Source of the DNA: an uncultured Opitutia bacterium
Lineage (GTDB): Bacteria > Verrucomicrobiota > Verrucomicrobiia > Opitutales > Opitutaceae
DNA: 64,000 nt
Direction: 5' to 3'
Assembly (NCBI GenBank): GCA_903840415.1
Contig: CAIMFY010000066.1
Coordinates: 1 to 64,000, forward strand
Below the pieces are notes generated by a model. It was not told the origin of the DNA and made no database searches. It saw only the letters and a program-made list of their open reading frames with translations. A program made the position numbers and the translations under genes. This document shows positions 7,738 through 17,244 of the stretch, one piece after another (within the stretch, counting starts at the first letter, position 1; every line of letters starts with the position of its first letter).

Positions 7738-8609
7738 GCGCCGTGTCCCCCGCCTTCGCGTTCCAAGGCCTGACCCTGCCGCTCACCGCCCTCCGGCCCA
7801 TCCGGCAGTTCAAACCCTGCGACGGCGCCTTCGGCAAATACCGCTCCATCCTCGCCTCCATCCGCGAAGTCGGCGTCATTGAGCCCCTGATGGTGATCCC
7901 CGAGCCCAATAGCCCGGACACCTATTTCCTCCTCGACGGCCACCTCCGCCTCAAAGCCCTCCAGGAGCTCAACCGCACCGAAGCCTTCTGCCTCCTCGCC
8001 CGCGACAACGACGCCTTCACCTACAACGACAAGGTCAACCGCCTCTCCGTCATCCAGGAACACGCGATGATCCGCCGCGCCATCGAACAAGGCGTCACCC
8101 CTGACGCGATCGCCCGGGCCCTCGCCGTCGATCCCAAACTCATCCTGGGCAAGGTCAACCTCCTCGACGGCACCCACCCCGAAGCCGTCCGCCTCCTCCA
8201 GGACCGCCCCATCGCCGCCACCGCCCTCCGGCTCCTCCGCCGGGTCAAACCCTCCCGCCAGATCGAGATGGCCCAGCTGATGGTCGCGAGCGACAACTAC
8301 TCCAACGCCTACGCCCGCGCCCTCCTCGTCGGCACGCCCGCCCCTCTGCACGCCGGCCGCAAACCCACCCGCCTGACCCGCGGCCTTTCTCCCGCCGAAG
8401 TCACCCGCCTCGAAACCGAGATGGAGCACCTCGAATCGGACGTGCGCTCCCACCAGGATACCTTCGGCGAGAACTCCCTCCGCCTCAACGCCGGCCAGCG
8501 CTACGTGAAGCGGCTCCTGGAAAACTCCAAGATCAAGCGGTTCCTCGCGAACCGCTACGCGGAGCTGCTGGAGGAATTCGAGGCCCTCGCGGCGCTCGAA
8601 ACCATCTGA
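7734..8609 (+). CDS. ParB/RepB-like partition-type protein (second of two)
   Basis: A 291-residue protein overlapping the previous gene by 4 bases. The ParB N-terminal domain (about 12-110) has FLLDGHLRLKALQEL. The remainder matches the plasmid partition RepB C-terminal type: AIARALAVDPKLILGKVNLL, then ALRLLRRVKPSRQIEMAQLM. It differs strongly from its neighbour, so the pair is not a recent duplication. The trio of serine recombinase, ParB and RepB-C protein recurs, as far as I know, in unrelated proteobacteria; its function is not established. Confidence 0.8.
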   Translation: MSAVSPAFAFQGLTLPLTALRPIRQFKPCDGAFGKYRSILASIREVGVIEPLMVIPEPNSPDTYFLLDGHLRLKALQELNRTEAFCLLARDNDAFTYNDKVNRLSVIQEHAMIRRAIEQGVTPDAIARALAVDPKLILGKVNLLDGTHPEAVRLLQDRPIAATALRLLRRVKPSRQIEMAQLMVASDNYSNAYARALLVGTPAPLHAGRKPTRLTRGLSPAEVTRLETEMEHLESDVRSHQDTFGENSLRLNAGQRYVKRLLENSKIKRFLANRYAELLEEFEALAALETI

Positions 8610-8686
8610 GGCCGGGCGACCACTCCGCCGCGGACCCCACGTTCCGTCACCGCTCGCCGCCCTTCGTCCCACCCTCAAAACAATGT

Positions 8687-8702
8687 TTCAATTCAGATTG
8701 AA
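8687..8702. promoter_or_regulatory. Inverted repeat upstream of the GbsR/MarR-like regulator
   Basis: The arms TTCAAT and ATTGAA flank a TCAG loop in an AT-rich patch just before the regulator gene. Its size fits a dimeric winged-helix regulator site, so it may be an autoregulatory operator. No experimental or conserved support is available from one sequence. Confidence 0.3.
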
Positions 8703-8734
8703 CCTAGAGAATATTTCTGCCTCTCTCCCATTAC

Positions 8735-9310
8735 GTGGCATTCCTCACCTCCAGTCCACTGCCCAAACGAGCCCCGATTCCGACCGCCCCGGCGCTCTCC
8801 TGGCGGATGATTCGCGCCGATGGACGTCCGGCGAACGTGGTGGCGTTCGAGGAGTCGGTGGTGGCATTCTTTCTCGAGGCGGCGGAAATTTTGGGAGTCC
8901 CGAAGTCGCTCGCGGCGATCTACGGGGTCATTTTTGCGAGTCCCGAGCCCTTGAGTTTTTCCGAGGTGCAGGAGCGGTTGGATATCAGTGCCGGGTCAAT
9001 TAGCCAAGGACTGAGGGTCCTCCGAGAAGTGAATGCGCTGAAAGTAGTCCCGAACTCGGACTCCAAGCGGGAGTTGTTCGAACCTGACCTCGAACTTCGA
9101 AAGTTGATCGCGCATTACCTCGAGCAGCGGGTCGAAAAGCAGCTCGATTCGGGCCGGGGGCGTTTGCAGGCGATCGCTAAGGCGATTCCCGATGGGGCGG
9201 ATGGTTCGAGTAAGGTGCTGCGCACCCGCCTGAAGTCGTTGCAAGGTTGGCACGACAAAAGCCGACGTGTGCTCCCTATGGTAAAGGCCCTGTTGAAACT
9301 TACTTCGTGA
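8735..9310 (+). CDS. GbsR/MarR-like winged-helix transcription regulator
   Basis: Up to 191 residues from a GTG at 8735; the ATG at 8807 gives a 167-residue protein and may be the true start. The winged-helix part (about 50-115) contains AAIYGVIFASPEPLSFSEVQ, then LDISAGSISQGLRVLREVNALK, the recognition-helix pattern of GbsR-type MarR relatives. The C-terminus is helical and probably dimerises. It lies immediately upstream of the glycan cluster in the same orientation, so control of that cluster is plausible but unproven. Confidence 0.7.
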   Translation: MAFLTSSPLPKRAPIPTAPALSWRMIRADGRPANVVAFEESVVAFFLEAAEILGVPKSLAAIYGVIFASPEPLSFSEVQERLDISAGSISQGLRVLREVNALKVVPNSDSKRELFEPDLELRKLIAHYLEQRVEKQLDSGRGRLQAIAKAIPDGADGSSKVLRTRLKSLQGWHDKSRRVLPMVKALLKLTS

Positions 9311-9464
9311 AATCCGTGTTTCGTTTCGTCCCTTAGTTTTGTCAGTTATCGGGAATCGTGACCCGATCCAAAGTACATAGCCAGTCGCTTGAACTCGCTC
9401 TTCCAACGGGAAGCGATGGGGCGAAGCTTGGCCCTCATACAGAGTTGATTTTGTAACCTCAGCT

Positions 9465-10499
9465 ATGAACCCAGTTTTTGAACAGGTTAAGCTTGAACTC
9501 CGCCGCGAGCCACAGAAATGGCTCGTGACCGGTGCTGCTGGTTTCATTGGTTCTCACTTGGTCGAAAGCCTGCTTAGTTTGGACCAGCAGGTCGTGGGTT
9601 TGGACAACCTCTCGACGGGACACCGGACCAACTTAGCTGAAGTGGAATCACTGGTAACACCTGCCCAGTGGAATCGGTTTCGTTTTGAACAGGGGGATGT
9701 TACACGTCTGGCTGACTGCCACAGGGCCTGTGCGGGCGTAAGTCGGGTGCTGCATCAGGCTGCTCTCGGCTCCGTGCCTCGTTCCTTGGAAGATCCGCTC
9801 CGGTCACACGCTAGCAATGTCGACGGGTTCATAAACATGCTGGTGGCCGCTCGCGATGTCGGCGTGAGCCGGTTTGTTTATGCCTCCAGCAGTTCGGTCT
9901 ATGGAGATCATCCGGTGCTTCCGAAAGTTGAAGCCAACATTGGCCGACCGCTTTCACCCTATGCGGCGACGAAGTTTATCAATGAGGTGTACGCCAATGT
10001 GTTTTCCCGAAGTTATGGGCTTCCAGTGATTGGGTTGCGTTACTTCAATGTATTCGGACCCCGGCAGGATCCGAACGGAGCATACGCGGCGGTGATTCCT
10101 AAATGGTTTTCGGCCGCAGCACATGGCGCCCCAGTGATCATCAATGGTGACGGTGAAACGAGCCGGGATTTTTGCTATGTCGCCAATGCCGTTCAGGCAA
10201 ATCTGCTCGCGGCAATGACGACATCGCCGGAAGCGGTTGATCAAGTTTACAATGTTGCGGTTGGACGGCAGACGACGCTCAATGAGCTCTTTGGAAAGAT
10301 CCGTGATCGTGTGGTGAAAGTGAAACCATCGGCCGTCATTGTAGAACCGAAGTACCATTCTGAGCGTGCGGGGGATGTGCGACATTCGCTAGCCGACATC
10401 GGCCTCATTCAATCCAAACTTGGCTATTCGCCTACCCATGATATTGATCAGGGATTGGATTTAGGCGCCAATTGGTATCTTCAGCCATCTGCCCAATAG
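9465..10499 (+). CDS. wbpP: UDP-N-acetylglucosamine 4-epimerase, WbpP/TviC type
   Basis: A 344-residue extended SDR. The NAD motif [10 protein letters not shown] lies at about 22-31, followed by LDNLSTGH, the serine region [10 protein letters not shown] and the catalytic YAATK. The long N-terminal arm before the Rossmann motif and the residues [10 protein letters not shown] are characteristic of WbpP-type epimerases, which convert UDP-GlcNAc to UDP-GalNAc (or the uronic acid forms). It is followed 18 bases later by the matching nucleotide-sugar dehydrogenase, giving a two-step route to UDP-GalNAcA. Cytoplasmic. Confidence 0.85.
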   Translation: MNPVFEQVKLELRREPQKWLVTGAAGFIGSHLVESLLSLDQQVVGLDNLSTGHRTNLAEVESLVTPAQWNRFRFEQGDVTRLADCHRACAGVSRVLHQAALGSVPRSLEDPLRSHASNVDGFINMLVAARDVGVSRFVYASSSSVYGDHPVLPKVEANIGRPLSPYAATKFINEVYANVFSRSYGLPVIGLRYFNVFGPRQDPNGAYAAVIPKWFSAAAHGAPVIINGDGETSRDFCYVANAVQANLLAAMTTSPEAVDQVYNVAVGRQTTLNELFGKIRDRVVKVKPSAVIVEPKYHSERAGDVRHSLADIGLIQSKLGYSPTHDIDQGLDLGANWYLQPSAQ

Positions 10500-10517
10500 C
10501 ATAATTTCGCCAATTTT

Positions 10518-11843
10518 GTGAACTCAACTCGCCCAATATTCGAGGATTTTGCTTCGGGTAAGGAATCGATTGTAGTGATTGGCCTTGGCTATGTGGGACT
10601 GCCGCTTGCTAATCTCTTTTCCCGAAAGTTTAAGGTCGTAGGTTTCGATATTAATCAGCAGCGGATTTGCGAGTTGAAGGCGGGAGTTGACCGCACCCGC
10701 GAACTTACTGAAGAGCAATTGAAGTTGTCATCGCTATCCTATAGCTCAGACCCGATATGCTTGGCTTCAGCACGTCTGATCATTGTTACCGTACCTACGC
10801 CGATCGATGACCATAAGAATCCTGACCTGACGCCGTTGGTTAAGGCCTCGACGATGATTGGGAAACATATCAAGGGCGGCACGACAGTGGTATATGAATC
10901 AACGGTCTATCCAGGCTGCACTGAAGAGGATTGTTTGCCGCTTATCGAAGATGAAAGTGGGCTGAAGTGGAAGGAGAGCTTCTTCGCTGGCTATTCCCCT
11001 GAGCGAATCAATCCAGGAGATAAAGAGCATACCGTCGATCGGATCAAAAAAGTCGTGTCGGGTGATTCTGCTGAGACGGCGGAACTACTGCGACAGGTTT
11101 ACGGCGCCGTTATCACCGCCGGTATTTTCGTCGCTGCGACCATCAAAACCGCCGAGGCTGCCAAGGTCATCGAGAACACCCAACGCGATCTGAACATCGC
11201 ATTGATGAACGAACTCGCGTTGATCTTCGACCGGATGGGTATAAGCACCAGCGACGTGCTTGAAGCTGCCGGCACCAAGTGGAATTTCTTACCATTCAAG
11301 CCCGGTCTCGTCGGCGGACATTGCATCGGCGTAGATCCCTATTATCTCACTTTCAAGGCGGAGAGTCTCGGCTATCACCCGCAAGTGATTCTCGCCGGCC
11401 GGCGGATCAACGATAGCATGGGCAAGTTCATTGCTGAAAAAACCGTCAAGTTGCTCATCGCGAATGACCGTCCGGTGAGATCTGCAAAAGCATTGATCCT
11501 AGGCTGGACCTTCAAGGAAGACGTGCCCGATATCCGCAACACTCGTGTCATTGATATCTATCGGGAACTGGAGAGCTACGGCATTGATGTCAGTTGCTAC
11601 GACCCGCAAGTCGATCCCGCTGAGGTAATTCACGAATGTGGCATCGAACTACTCGAGGCGGCCCCGCAATGTGGCCCGTACGATGCCGTTATTCTTGCCG
11701 TGAAGCATAGCGCATTGCTGGAGGCCTATTCTTGGGAGAAAATCGAATCGTTGGGTGGCCTGCGCCCGCCGGTCGTCATTGATGTGAAAGGGTTTTTCTC
11801 GAAGCAGCAGTATCACGTCGAGGCAGTTGTCTGGCAGTTATGA
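10518..11843 (+). CDS. wbpO: UDP-N-acetyl-hexosamine 6-dehydrogenase, WbpO/TviB type
   Basis: A 441-residue UDP-sugar dehydrogenase starting at GTG. The NAD-binding motif GLGYVGLPLA (about 23-32) is followed by TVPTPIDDHKNPDL, YESTVYPG and the catalytic cysteine region GGHCIGVDPYYL; the C-terminal UDP-binding domain ends near residue 430. WbpO/TviB enzymes oxidise UDP-GalNAc or UDP-GlcNAc to the 6-carboxylate by a two-step NAD-dependent oxidation. Together with the preceding epimerase it should supply UDP-GalNAcA for the glycan. Confidence 0.85.
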   Translation: MNSTRPIFEDFASGKESIVVIGLGYVGLPLANLFSRKFKVVGFDINQQRICELKAGVDRTRELTEEQLKLSSLSYSSDPICLASARLIIVTVPTPIDDHKNPDLTPLVKASTMIGKHIKGGTTVVYESTVYPGCTEEDCLPLIEDESGLKWKESFFAGYSPERINPGDKEHTVDRIKKVVSGDSAETAELLRQVYGAVITAGIFVAATIKTAEAAKVIENTQRDLNIALMNELALIFDRMGISTSDVLEAAGTKWNFLPFKPGLVGGHCIGVDPYYLTFKAESLGYHPQVILAGRRINDSMGKFIAEKTVKLLIANDRPVRSAKALILGWTFKEDVPDIRNTRVIDIYRELESYGIDVSCYDPQVDPAEVIHECGIELLEAAPQCGPYDAVILAVKHSALLEAYSWEKIESLGGLRPPVVIDVKGFFSKQQYHVEAVVWQL

Positions 11844-12226
11844 TGAGATCCATCCTATCACGGGCGATGTGGACCGTCTGCCTAGTCGGTGGTCTGCTTG
11901 GCGCGGCACGCTTCTCTTCGGAGTGGAGGAGGGCAGGGTCCCACGAACAGGCCGGCCGCAAGCTCGTTGGCGTTCCGGCCAGATGTGGCCCAGACCGCGA
12001 TGATTATCGAATAACGGAGGCGCGAAGCGCTGGGAGCGACAGCGCCGCACACCGGAGAAAATGTCGCCTGCACATACCGCCGCCTGGTGCAGCTTGAAAT
12101 CGATAGTACATAACACCTGCTCTTGGCCTTTGGTCGATTCCTATAGCCTCATTTTCAAGACCGAAGTCGAATTCTAACGGTTCCCGTTTCAACATATCTA
12201 ATTTACTAAGTTCACTCAAATCTCCA
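11844..12226. other. 383-bp gap, no supported gene
   Basis: Between wbpO and gmd the sequence shifts in composition: 11844-12110 is GC-rich while 12110-12226 is AT-rich. Short open frames on both strands (about 60-90 codons) give low-complexity or non-homologous translations. The GC-rich part has the feel of a degenerate transposon end or dispersed repeat, but no inverted terminal repeats or transposase were recognised. The AT-rich part probably holds the promoter or leader for gmd. Confidence 0.4.
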
Positions 12227-13240
12227 ATGAAACGCGCAATTATCACCGGCATCACAGGCCAAGATGGGTCCTATCTCGCCGAGTTGCTTCTGGACAAGGG
12301 CTATGAAGTTCACGGCATGGTTCGGCGGAGTAGTTCCTTTAACACCGGTCGCATCGACCATCTTCATGGCCCCAATCCCGAATTCCAGAACAAACGTCTT
12401 TTATTGCACTATGGTGATATTACGGATACGACCTCGGTGACCAACATAATGGAGATTGTGCAGCCGGACGAGATCTACAACCTGGCGGCGCAGAGCCACG
12501 TAAAGGTGTCATTTGAGGTGCCCCATTACACCGCTTCGGTCGATGCCCTTGGCACGCTGAATATTTTGGAAGCCATCCGGCAGAAGAAGCTAAAAACCCG
12601 GTTCTATCAGGCTTCAACCAGCGAACTCTACGGCAAGGTGCAGGCCATTCCCCAAACCGAGACAACGCCGTTCTATCCACGTAGTCCCTATGGTGTGGCC
12701 AAGCTTTACGGATTCTGGATCGTCAAGAATTACCGCGAAGCTTACGGTCTTTACGCCTGTAATGGCATTCTGTTTAACCATGAATCTCCACGCCGTGGAG
12801 AATCTTTCGTCACGCGCAAGATTACACTTGGGGTTGCGCGTATTCTGCACGGTCTCCAGCAAAAAATTATATTAGGCAATTTGGATGCCAAGCGAGATTG
12901 GGGCTATGCACCGGAATATGTCGAAGCTATGTGGCGCATGCTGCAAACCGAGACTCCGGAGGATCTAGTAATCGCCACAGGTGAGACCCACACCGTTCGG
13001 GAGTTTGTCGAAGAGGCTTTTTCGCTTGCCGGGTTGGATTGGCGCAAACACGTCGTCGTTGATGACTCCTACTTGCGTCCTAGCGAAGTAGAGCTTTTAG
13101 TTGGCGACGCTACAATGGCGAAGGCTAAGCTGGGTTGGGAACCGCGTGTCAAATTTAAGGAATTGGTTAAGCTCATGTTCGACGCGGACTGCAAGGTTGC
13201 GGCGCTAGAGTCCAGAATGTCGACTATTCGGAAGATTTGA
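12227..13240 (+). CDS. gmd: GDP-mannose 4,6-dehydratase
   Basis: A 337-residue SDR that converts GDP-mannose to GDP-4-keto-6-deoxymannose. The NADP motif [12 protein letters not shown] is at about 8-19, followed by [15 protein letters not shown], the TSELYG threonine/glutamate pair, the YGVAK catalytic tyrosine/lysine and [17 protein letters not shown]. The C-terminal part is of the shorter bacterial kind ([16 protein letters not shown]). A second paralogue follows directly. No dedicated reductase (Fcl, Rmd) is visible in the window. Confidence 0.88.
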   Translation: MKRAIITGITGQDGSYLAELLLDKGYEVHGMVRRSSSFNTGRIDHLHGPNPEFQNKRLLLHYGDITDTTSVTNIMEIVQPDEIYNLAAQSHVKVSFEVPHYTASVDALGTLNILEAIRQKKLKTRFYQASTSELYGKVQAIPQTETTPFYPRSPYGVAKLYGFWIVKNYREAYGLYACNGILFNHESPRRGESFVTRKITLGVARILHGLQQKIILGNLDAKRDWGYAPEYVEAMWRMLQTETPEDLVIATGETHTVREFVEEAFSLAGLDWRKHVVVDDSYLRPSEVELLVGDATMAKAKLGWEPRVKFKELVKLMFDADCKVAALESRMSTIRKI

Positions 13241-13279
13241 CGGCCCCTGCGTCAATCTTGGCGAATCGAAATTTCTTCG

Positions 13280-14317
13280 ATGAAGACTGCACTAATAATT
13301 GGGATCAGCGGACAGGATGGCTCCTATCTCGCCGAGTATCTACTAGAGGCGGGCTATGCCGTTCATGGCTTGGTGCGGCGGGCGAGCATGTTTAATCGCT
13401 CGCGCATCGACCATTTGCGGCTCGCGACCGCTGAGCACCAAGATCGCCTTTTTTTGCACTATGGCGATCTGGTTGACGTCACATCACTCCGGCGCACTTT
13501 AAAGAAGATTGCCCCCCACGAGGTTTATCACTTGGCCGGACAGAGCCACGTCGGACTTAGTTTCGAAATACCGGAGGTCACCTGTCAGGAAAACGGCATG
13601 GCCACGCTTGGCCTGATTGAAATACTACGCGATCTTGATTCGCCCGTGCGTCTATATAATGCATCCAGTTCGGAAATATTCGGTGCCCCCCCGGCTTCTC
13701 CGCAGAACGAAGAAACTTCCATGAATCCCGTTAATCCCTACGGCTGTGCAAAGGCTTTCGGCACGCAGCTCTGCCGGGTTTACCGGCAGTCCTACGGGCT
13801 CTTTGTGTGCAACGGAATCGCTTATAATCACGAGTCCCCCCGCCGCGGGGAAAATTTTGTTACTCGCAAGATTTCGCTCGGCGCCGCCCGAATCAAGTTG
13901 GGACAGCAGACCGTGTTGGAACTCGGCAATCTCGATGCCCGTCGCGATTGGGGCTATGCGCCAGAATATGTAAATGCCATGTGGCTAATGTTGCAGGCGG
14001 AAACACCGCGTGACTATGTGCTCGCCACCGGTGGCACCTGCTCGATTCGTGATTTTGCCATCGCGGCCTTCGATGAGCTTCGCCTAGGCTTGCGTTTTGA
14101 GGGCAGAGGCGTGGACGAAATCGGCCGCCGCACCGACACGGGTGAAGTTGTGGTGAGGGTGGCTGCGCGGTACTTCAGGCCTGCGGAATCCTTGGAACTT
14201 GTCGGCGATGCTTCGCTCGTGCGGCAGACGCTTGGTTGGACGCCGAAGATTACGGGGTCTGGATTGGCCCGCCTGATGGCGAAAGCGGATTTCGAGTTAC
14301 TTGCGGCCGACCTGTGA
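13280..14317 (+). CDS. Second GDP-mannose 4,6-dehydratase-like SDR
   Basis: A 345-residue paralogue of the preceding gene: [46 protein letters not shown] and [17 protein letters not shown] are all present. Unlike its neighbour it keeps the longer insertion GRGVDEIGRRTDTGEVVV before RYFRPAE, as in the E. coli Gmd type. So the two are diverged, not a fresh tandem copy. It may be a second GDP-mannose dehydratase or act on another GDP-sugar; catalytic residues look intact. Confidence 0.75.
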   Translation: MKTALIIGISGQDGSYLAEYLLEAGYAVHGLVRRASMFNRSRIDHLRLATAEHQDRLFLHYGDLVDVTSLRRTLKKIAPHEVYHLAGQSHVGLSFEIPEVTCQENGMATLGLIEILRDLDSPVRLYNASSSEIFGAPPASPQNEETSMNPVNPYGCAKAFGTQLCRVYRQSYGLFVCNGIAYNHESPRRGENFVTRKISLGAARIKLGQQTVLELGNLDARRDWGYAPEYVNAMWLMLQAETPRDYVLATGGTCSIRDFAIAAFDELRLGLRFEGRGVDEIGRRTDTGEVVVRVAARYFRPAESLELVGDASLVRQTLGWTPKITGSGLARLMAKADFELLAADL

Positions 14318-14343
14318 CTTGAGGATCAGATTGATAAAAGCCA

Positions 14344-15183
14344 ATGAATCTTAAGAACACGGTAAAGAGTATCGTTCGCTCACGGGGTTTTGATTTGATA
14401 CGATACGATCCTGCCTTTATAAGACACAGGCAGGAGGTCCGAGTCGGTGAGATAGAAATTGTATTCTGGATCGCCAACCTGACCGGGCATAAGTGGTATT
14501 CCGGCGGAAAATACTTCGATCACGTTGAGTCGATTGAATTGCTGAAGCTGATTCGACCCGGCATGCGGGTGCTGGAGATCGGCTGCAATCACGGCTTGTT
14601 CTCGTGTTTGATGGCCAAAGCAACCGGTCCCGCGGGGTCGGTTGTGGCTGTGGATTGTGTCGCAGAAAATGTAATGATTTCATCGGCCAACGCCTATGCT
14701 AATCGACTTAGCAATCTGACGGTGCTTCAATATGCGGTGACTGAGTGGGCAGAGGGGAAAGTTCAGGTGGATTCAGGCGCCAACGGCTTTGTCGTCTCCA
14801 CTCCGGGGATGGGTGACACAGAAGGCTCGGAGTCGATCAGTATTGATGAATTAAGCGCGAAGTATGGCCCCTTCGACCTATTGAAAATAGATGTCGAGGG
14901 TTATGAAGCCTGTATTCTGCGTGGCGCGCAGCAGACGCTCTGCAGTATTTCCGCCCTAGCGCTAGAAATCCATGGCGGTGGTGCCGGTCTGGAGCGCTAT
15001 GATTCTTCGCCAGGCGAAGTTGTAAAATTAATCAAACCATATGGGTTTGAAGGAGTCTGCTTTAATGCGGCCGATACCTCAACGCGTTTCCGATTTACTG
15101 AGGTGCCTCTCGTGAAATTTGACTTGGAACTTGTGCCGGACTCGCATCGCAACGTTTTCCTGCGAAAACTGGCTTCCCGGTAA
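14344..15183 (+). CDS. FkbM-family methyltransferase
   Basis: A 279-residue SAM-dependent methyltransferase. Motif I reads VLEIGCNHGLFSCLMAK (about 76-92), followed by an acidic strand VVAVD and the FkbM core FDLLKIDVEGYEACILRGA (about 178-196). FkbM enzymes O-methylate sugars or polyketides; in glycan clusters they usually cap or decorate residues. A second FkbM gene lies at 22579. The sugar target cannot be read from sequence. Confidence 0.8.
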   Translation: MNLKNTVKSIVRSRGFDLIRYDPAFIRHRQEVRVGEIEIVFWIANLTGHKWYSGGKYFDHVESIELLKLIRPGMRVLEIGCNHGLFSCLMAKATGPAGSVVAVDCVAENVMISSANAYANRLSNLTVLQYAVTEWAEGKVQVDSGANGFVVSTPGMGDTEGSESISIDELSAKYGPFDLLKIDVEGYEACILRGAQQTLCSISALALEIHGGGAGLERYDSSPGEVVKLIKPYGFEGVCFNAADTSTRFRFTEVPLVKFDLELVPDSHRNVFLRKLASR

Positions 15184-15303
15184 AATCTCGTGGCCATCCC
15201 GCGATCAGCGGCGATTGCTAGGCCCGCGATTTGGTGGCGCGGGGATATCATTTGAAAGAAATCGCATTTAGTGACCGCAGCAAATTGGAAAGTGCCAAGC
15301 ATT

Positions 15304-17244
15304 ATGGATATTAAGAGCAGGGAAATTGAAGAGAAGGTCTTCGGTAAGGCGCTGTTGACGAGATTTGTGGAAGAGCGTTTGTTGGCGCTCTTTTCGGAGG
15401 GGAAACTTTCCGGCACTTTGCATACGTGCATTGGCCAAGAACTTGTGGGGGCGGTGCTGGCCGAATTTCTCCAGCCCGGTGACTGTGTTTTCTCGAATCA
15501 TCGGGGACATGGACATTTTCTTTCCACGGTTGATGACCCGGAGGGACTGATCGCTGAATTGATGGGTCGCGAAACGGGCGTATGTGGTGGCCTCGGAGGC
15601 AGCCAGCACCTGTGCAGTCATGGTTTTTTTTCCAATGGAATTCAGGGAGGGATTGTCCCGGTAGCAACCGGGATTGCCTTCGCCAAGAAACTTGAGTCCA
15701 AAAATGGCATCTCGACTGTCTTCATCGGCGATGGGACCCTAGGGGAAGGCGCAATTTATGAAGCTTTCAATGTGGCGGCCAAATGGGGTCTCCCACTTCT
15801 CGTGGTCATGGAGGATAACGGCATAGCGCAATCCACTCTCCAGCACGAAACGTTTGCGGGTTCGATCGCAGCACGGGCGGAAGGTTTTGGCCTTGGTTAC
15901 GTCCAGGCAGACACTTGGGATTGGCGGGGCTTGCTCGAAAAAGCGGGTCGCATTGTCAGCGATGTAAGGAACAGGCGACGTCCCTCCCTGTTACACGTCC
16001 GCACCTATCGGCTGAAGGCGCATTCCAAGGGGGACGATACCCGGCCGCGCAGCGAAATTGAGACATTTGAGGCCCGGGATCCGGTCAACCTGTTTATCAA
16101 TGATGCGACAAGCGTTCCCATCGTTGCGCGGGTCCGGGATCGCGTAGCCGCCGCGGTTGTTGCGGCCGAAAACTCAGAGTTTGCTGTCTATCATCCACCC
16201 AAATCGGAGCCAATGGGCCCTGCGTTTTGGAATAAGACGGCGGTTAAAAAAGAACGGCTCGGTCGCGCCCTCAACCGTTGTTTTGGCGACGTTATGACGC
16301 AGCATGAAGAGATAATTATGATCGGTGAAGATATTGAGTCGCCATACGGCGGCGCATTCAAGATCACTATGGGCCTTTCCGATAGTTTTAAGGGACGGGT
16401 TCGCAATACCGCGATCTCGGAATCCGCAATTGTCGGCATCGGCACGGGCCTCGCATTGATGGGGAGGCGCCCGGTCATCGAAATCATGTTTGGCGACTTT
16501 CTGGGACTGGCGTTTGACCAGTTGATCAACGGCGCCGCGAAATTCGGCCGGATGTATAACGGGAAGGTGACTGTGGATATGGTGGTTCGCACACCCATGG
16601 GGGGGCGGCGTGGATATGGGCCTACACACAGCCAGAGTTTAGAACGTCATTTCCTCGGTGTGCCGGGACTTAGGGTACTTGCGCTCAATAACCTTCTGGA
16701 TCCCATTGCGCTTTATGGCCCACTATTCACAGAACATAATGGACCTACATTGGTGATCGAAAACAAAATTGCATATGGAAGCGAGCTCCGCGCGGAATTT
16801 ACACCGGGATTCGCGGCCTATTCGTCGCAGGAGCGCTTTGCCACGGTATGGTTGAAGCCCGAGGCACGGGTGATCGATGTTACATTGCTAGGCTATGGCG
16901 GGATGAGCGACACCCTTGTGTCTGCGGCGGAACGCCTATTCGAGGAGCATGACCTGATTGCCCAAGTTCTTTGCCCGATGCAGTTATATCCTTTTGATGT
17001 AAGACCGATATTGCCCGTGATCCTGAATTCCCAGCGCTTGATCGTGGTAGAAGAAGGGCAGGGCTTTGCCAGTTTTGGGGCCGAGGTTGTCGCACAAATT
17101 GCCGAGACTGCCCCCTCCTTCCGAAACCGGTTACATCGCATAGCACCGCCTGCGGACATTATTCCGTCCAGCGGTCGAATGGAGAAAAGCATGCTGCCTT
17201 CGCTTGAGGAAATAATCACCCGCTCGGTTGAATTCTGTGCATGA
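15304..17244 (+). CDS. Fused E1 alpha/beta thiamine-diphosphate 2-oxo acid dehydrogenase
   Basis: A 646-residue protein from the ATG at 15304 (a GTG at 15271 would add 11). The N-terminal half is an E1 alpha with the TPP motif GDGTLGEGAIYEAFN ending in EDN. The C-terminal half is an E1 beta beginning near residue 320 (IGEDIESPYGGAF), with FGDFLGLAFDQL, GGRRGYGPTHSQ and a transketolase C-domain. Fused E1 chains occur in branched-chain and acetoin-type complexes. It decarboxylates a 2-oxo acid and hands the acyl group to a lipoyl-E2, encoded next with a 4-base overlap. No E3 is encoded nearby, so a housekeeping enzyme would serve. Location in a glycan cluster implies an acyl donor for sugar modification. 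Confidence 0.8.
   Translation: MDIKSREIEEKVFGKALLTRFVEERLLALFSEGKLSGTLHTCIGQELVGAVLAEFLQPGDCVFSNHRGHGHFLSTVDDPEGLIAELMGRETGVCGGLGGSQHLCSHGFFSNGIQGGIVPVATGIAFAKKLESKNGISTVFIGDGTLGEGAIYEAFNVAAKWGLPLLVVMEDNGIAQSTLQHETFAGSIAARAEGFGLGYVQADTWDWRGLLEKAGRIVSDVRNRRRPSLLHVRTYRLKAHSKGDDTRPRSEIETFEARDPVNLFINDATSVPIVARVRDRVAAAVVAAENSEFAVYHPPKSEPMGPAFWNKTAVKKERLGRALNRCFGDVMTQHEEIIMIGEDIESPYGGAFKITMGLSDSFKGRVRNTAISESAIVGIGTGLALMGRRPVIEIMFGDFLGLAFDQLINGAAKFGRMYNGKVTVDMVVRTPMGGRRGYGPTHSQSLERHFLGVPGLRVLALNNLLDPIALYGPLFTEHNGPTLVIENKIAYGSELRAEFTPGFAAYSSQERFATVWLKPEARVIDVTLLGYGGMSDTLVSAAERLFEEHDLIAQVLCPMQLYPFDVRPILPVILNSQRLIVVEEGQGFASFGAEVVAQIAETAPSFRNRLHRIAPPADIIPSSGRMEKSMLPSLEEIITRSVEFCA

Noticed and set aside
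7659-8678. A 339-codon minus-strand frame opposite the second ParB gene
   Set aside because: Glycine/glutamate-rich low-complexity translation; no family.
11838-12116. Short frames on both strands in the gap before gmd
   Set aside because: Overlapping on both strands, arginine/proline-rich and without recognisable domains.
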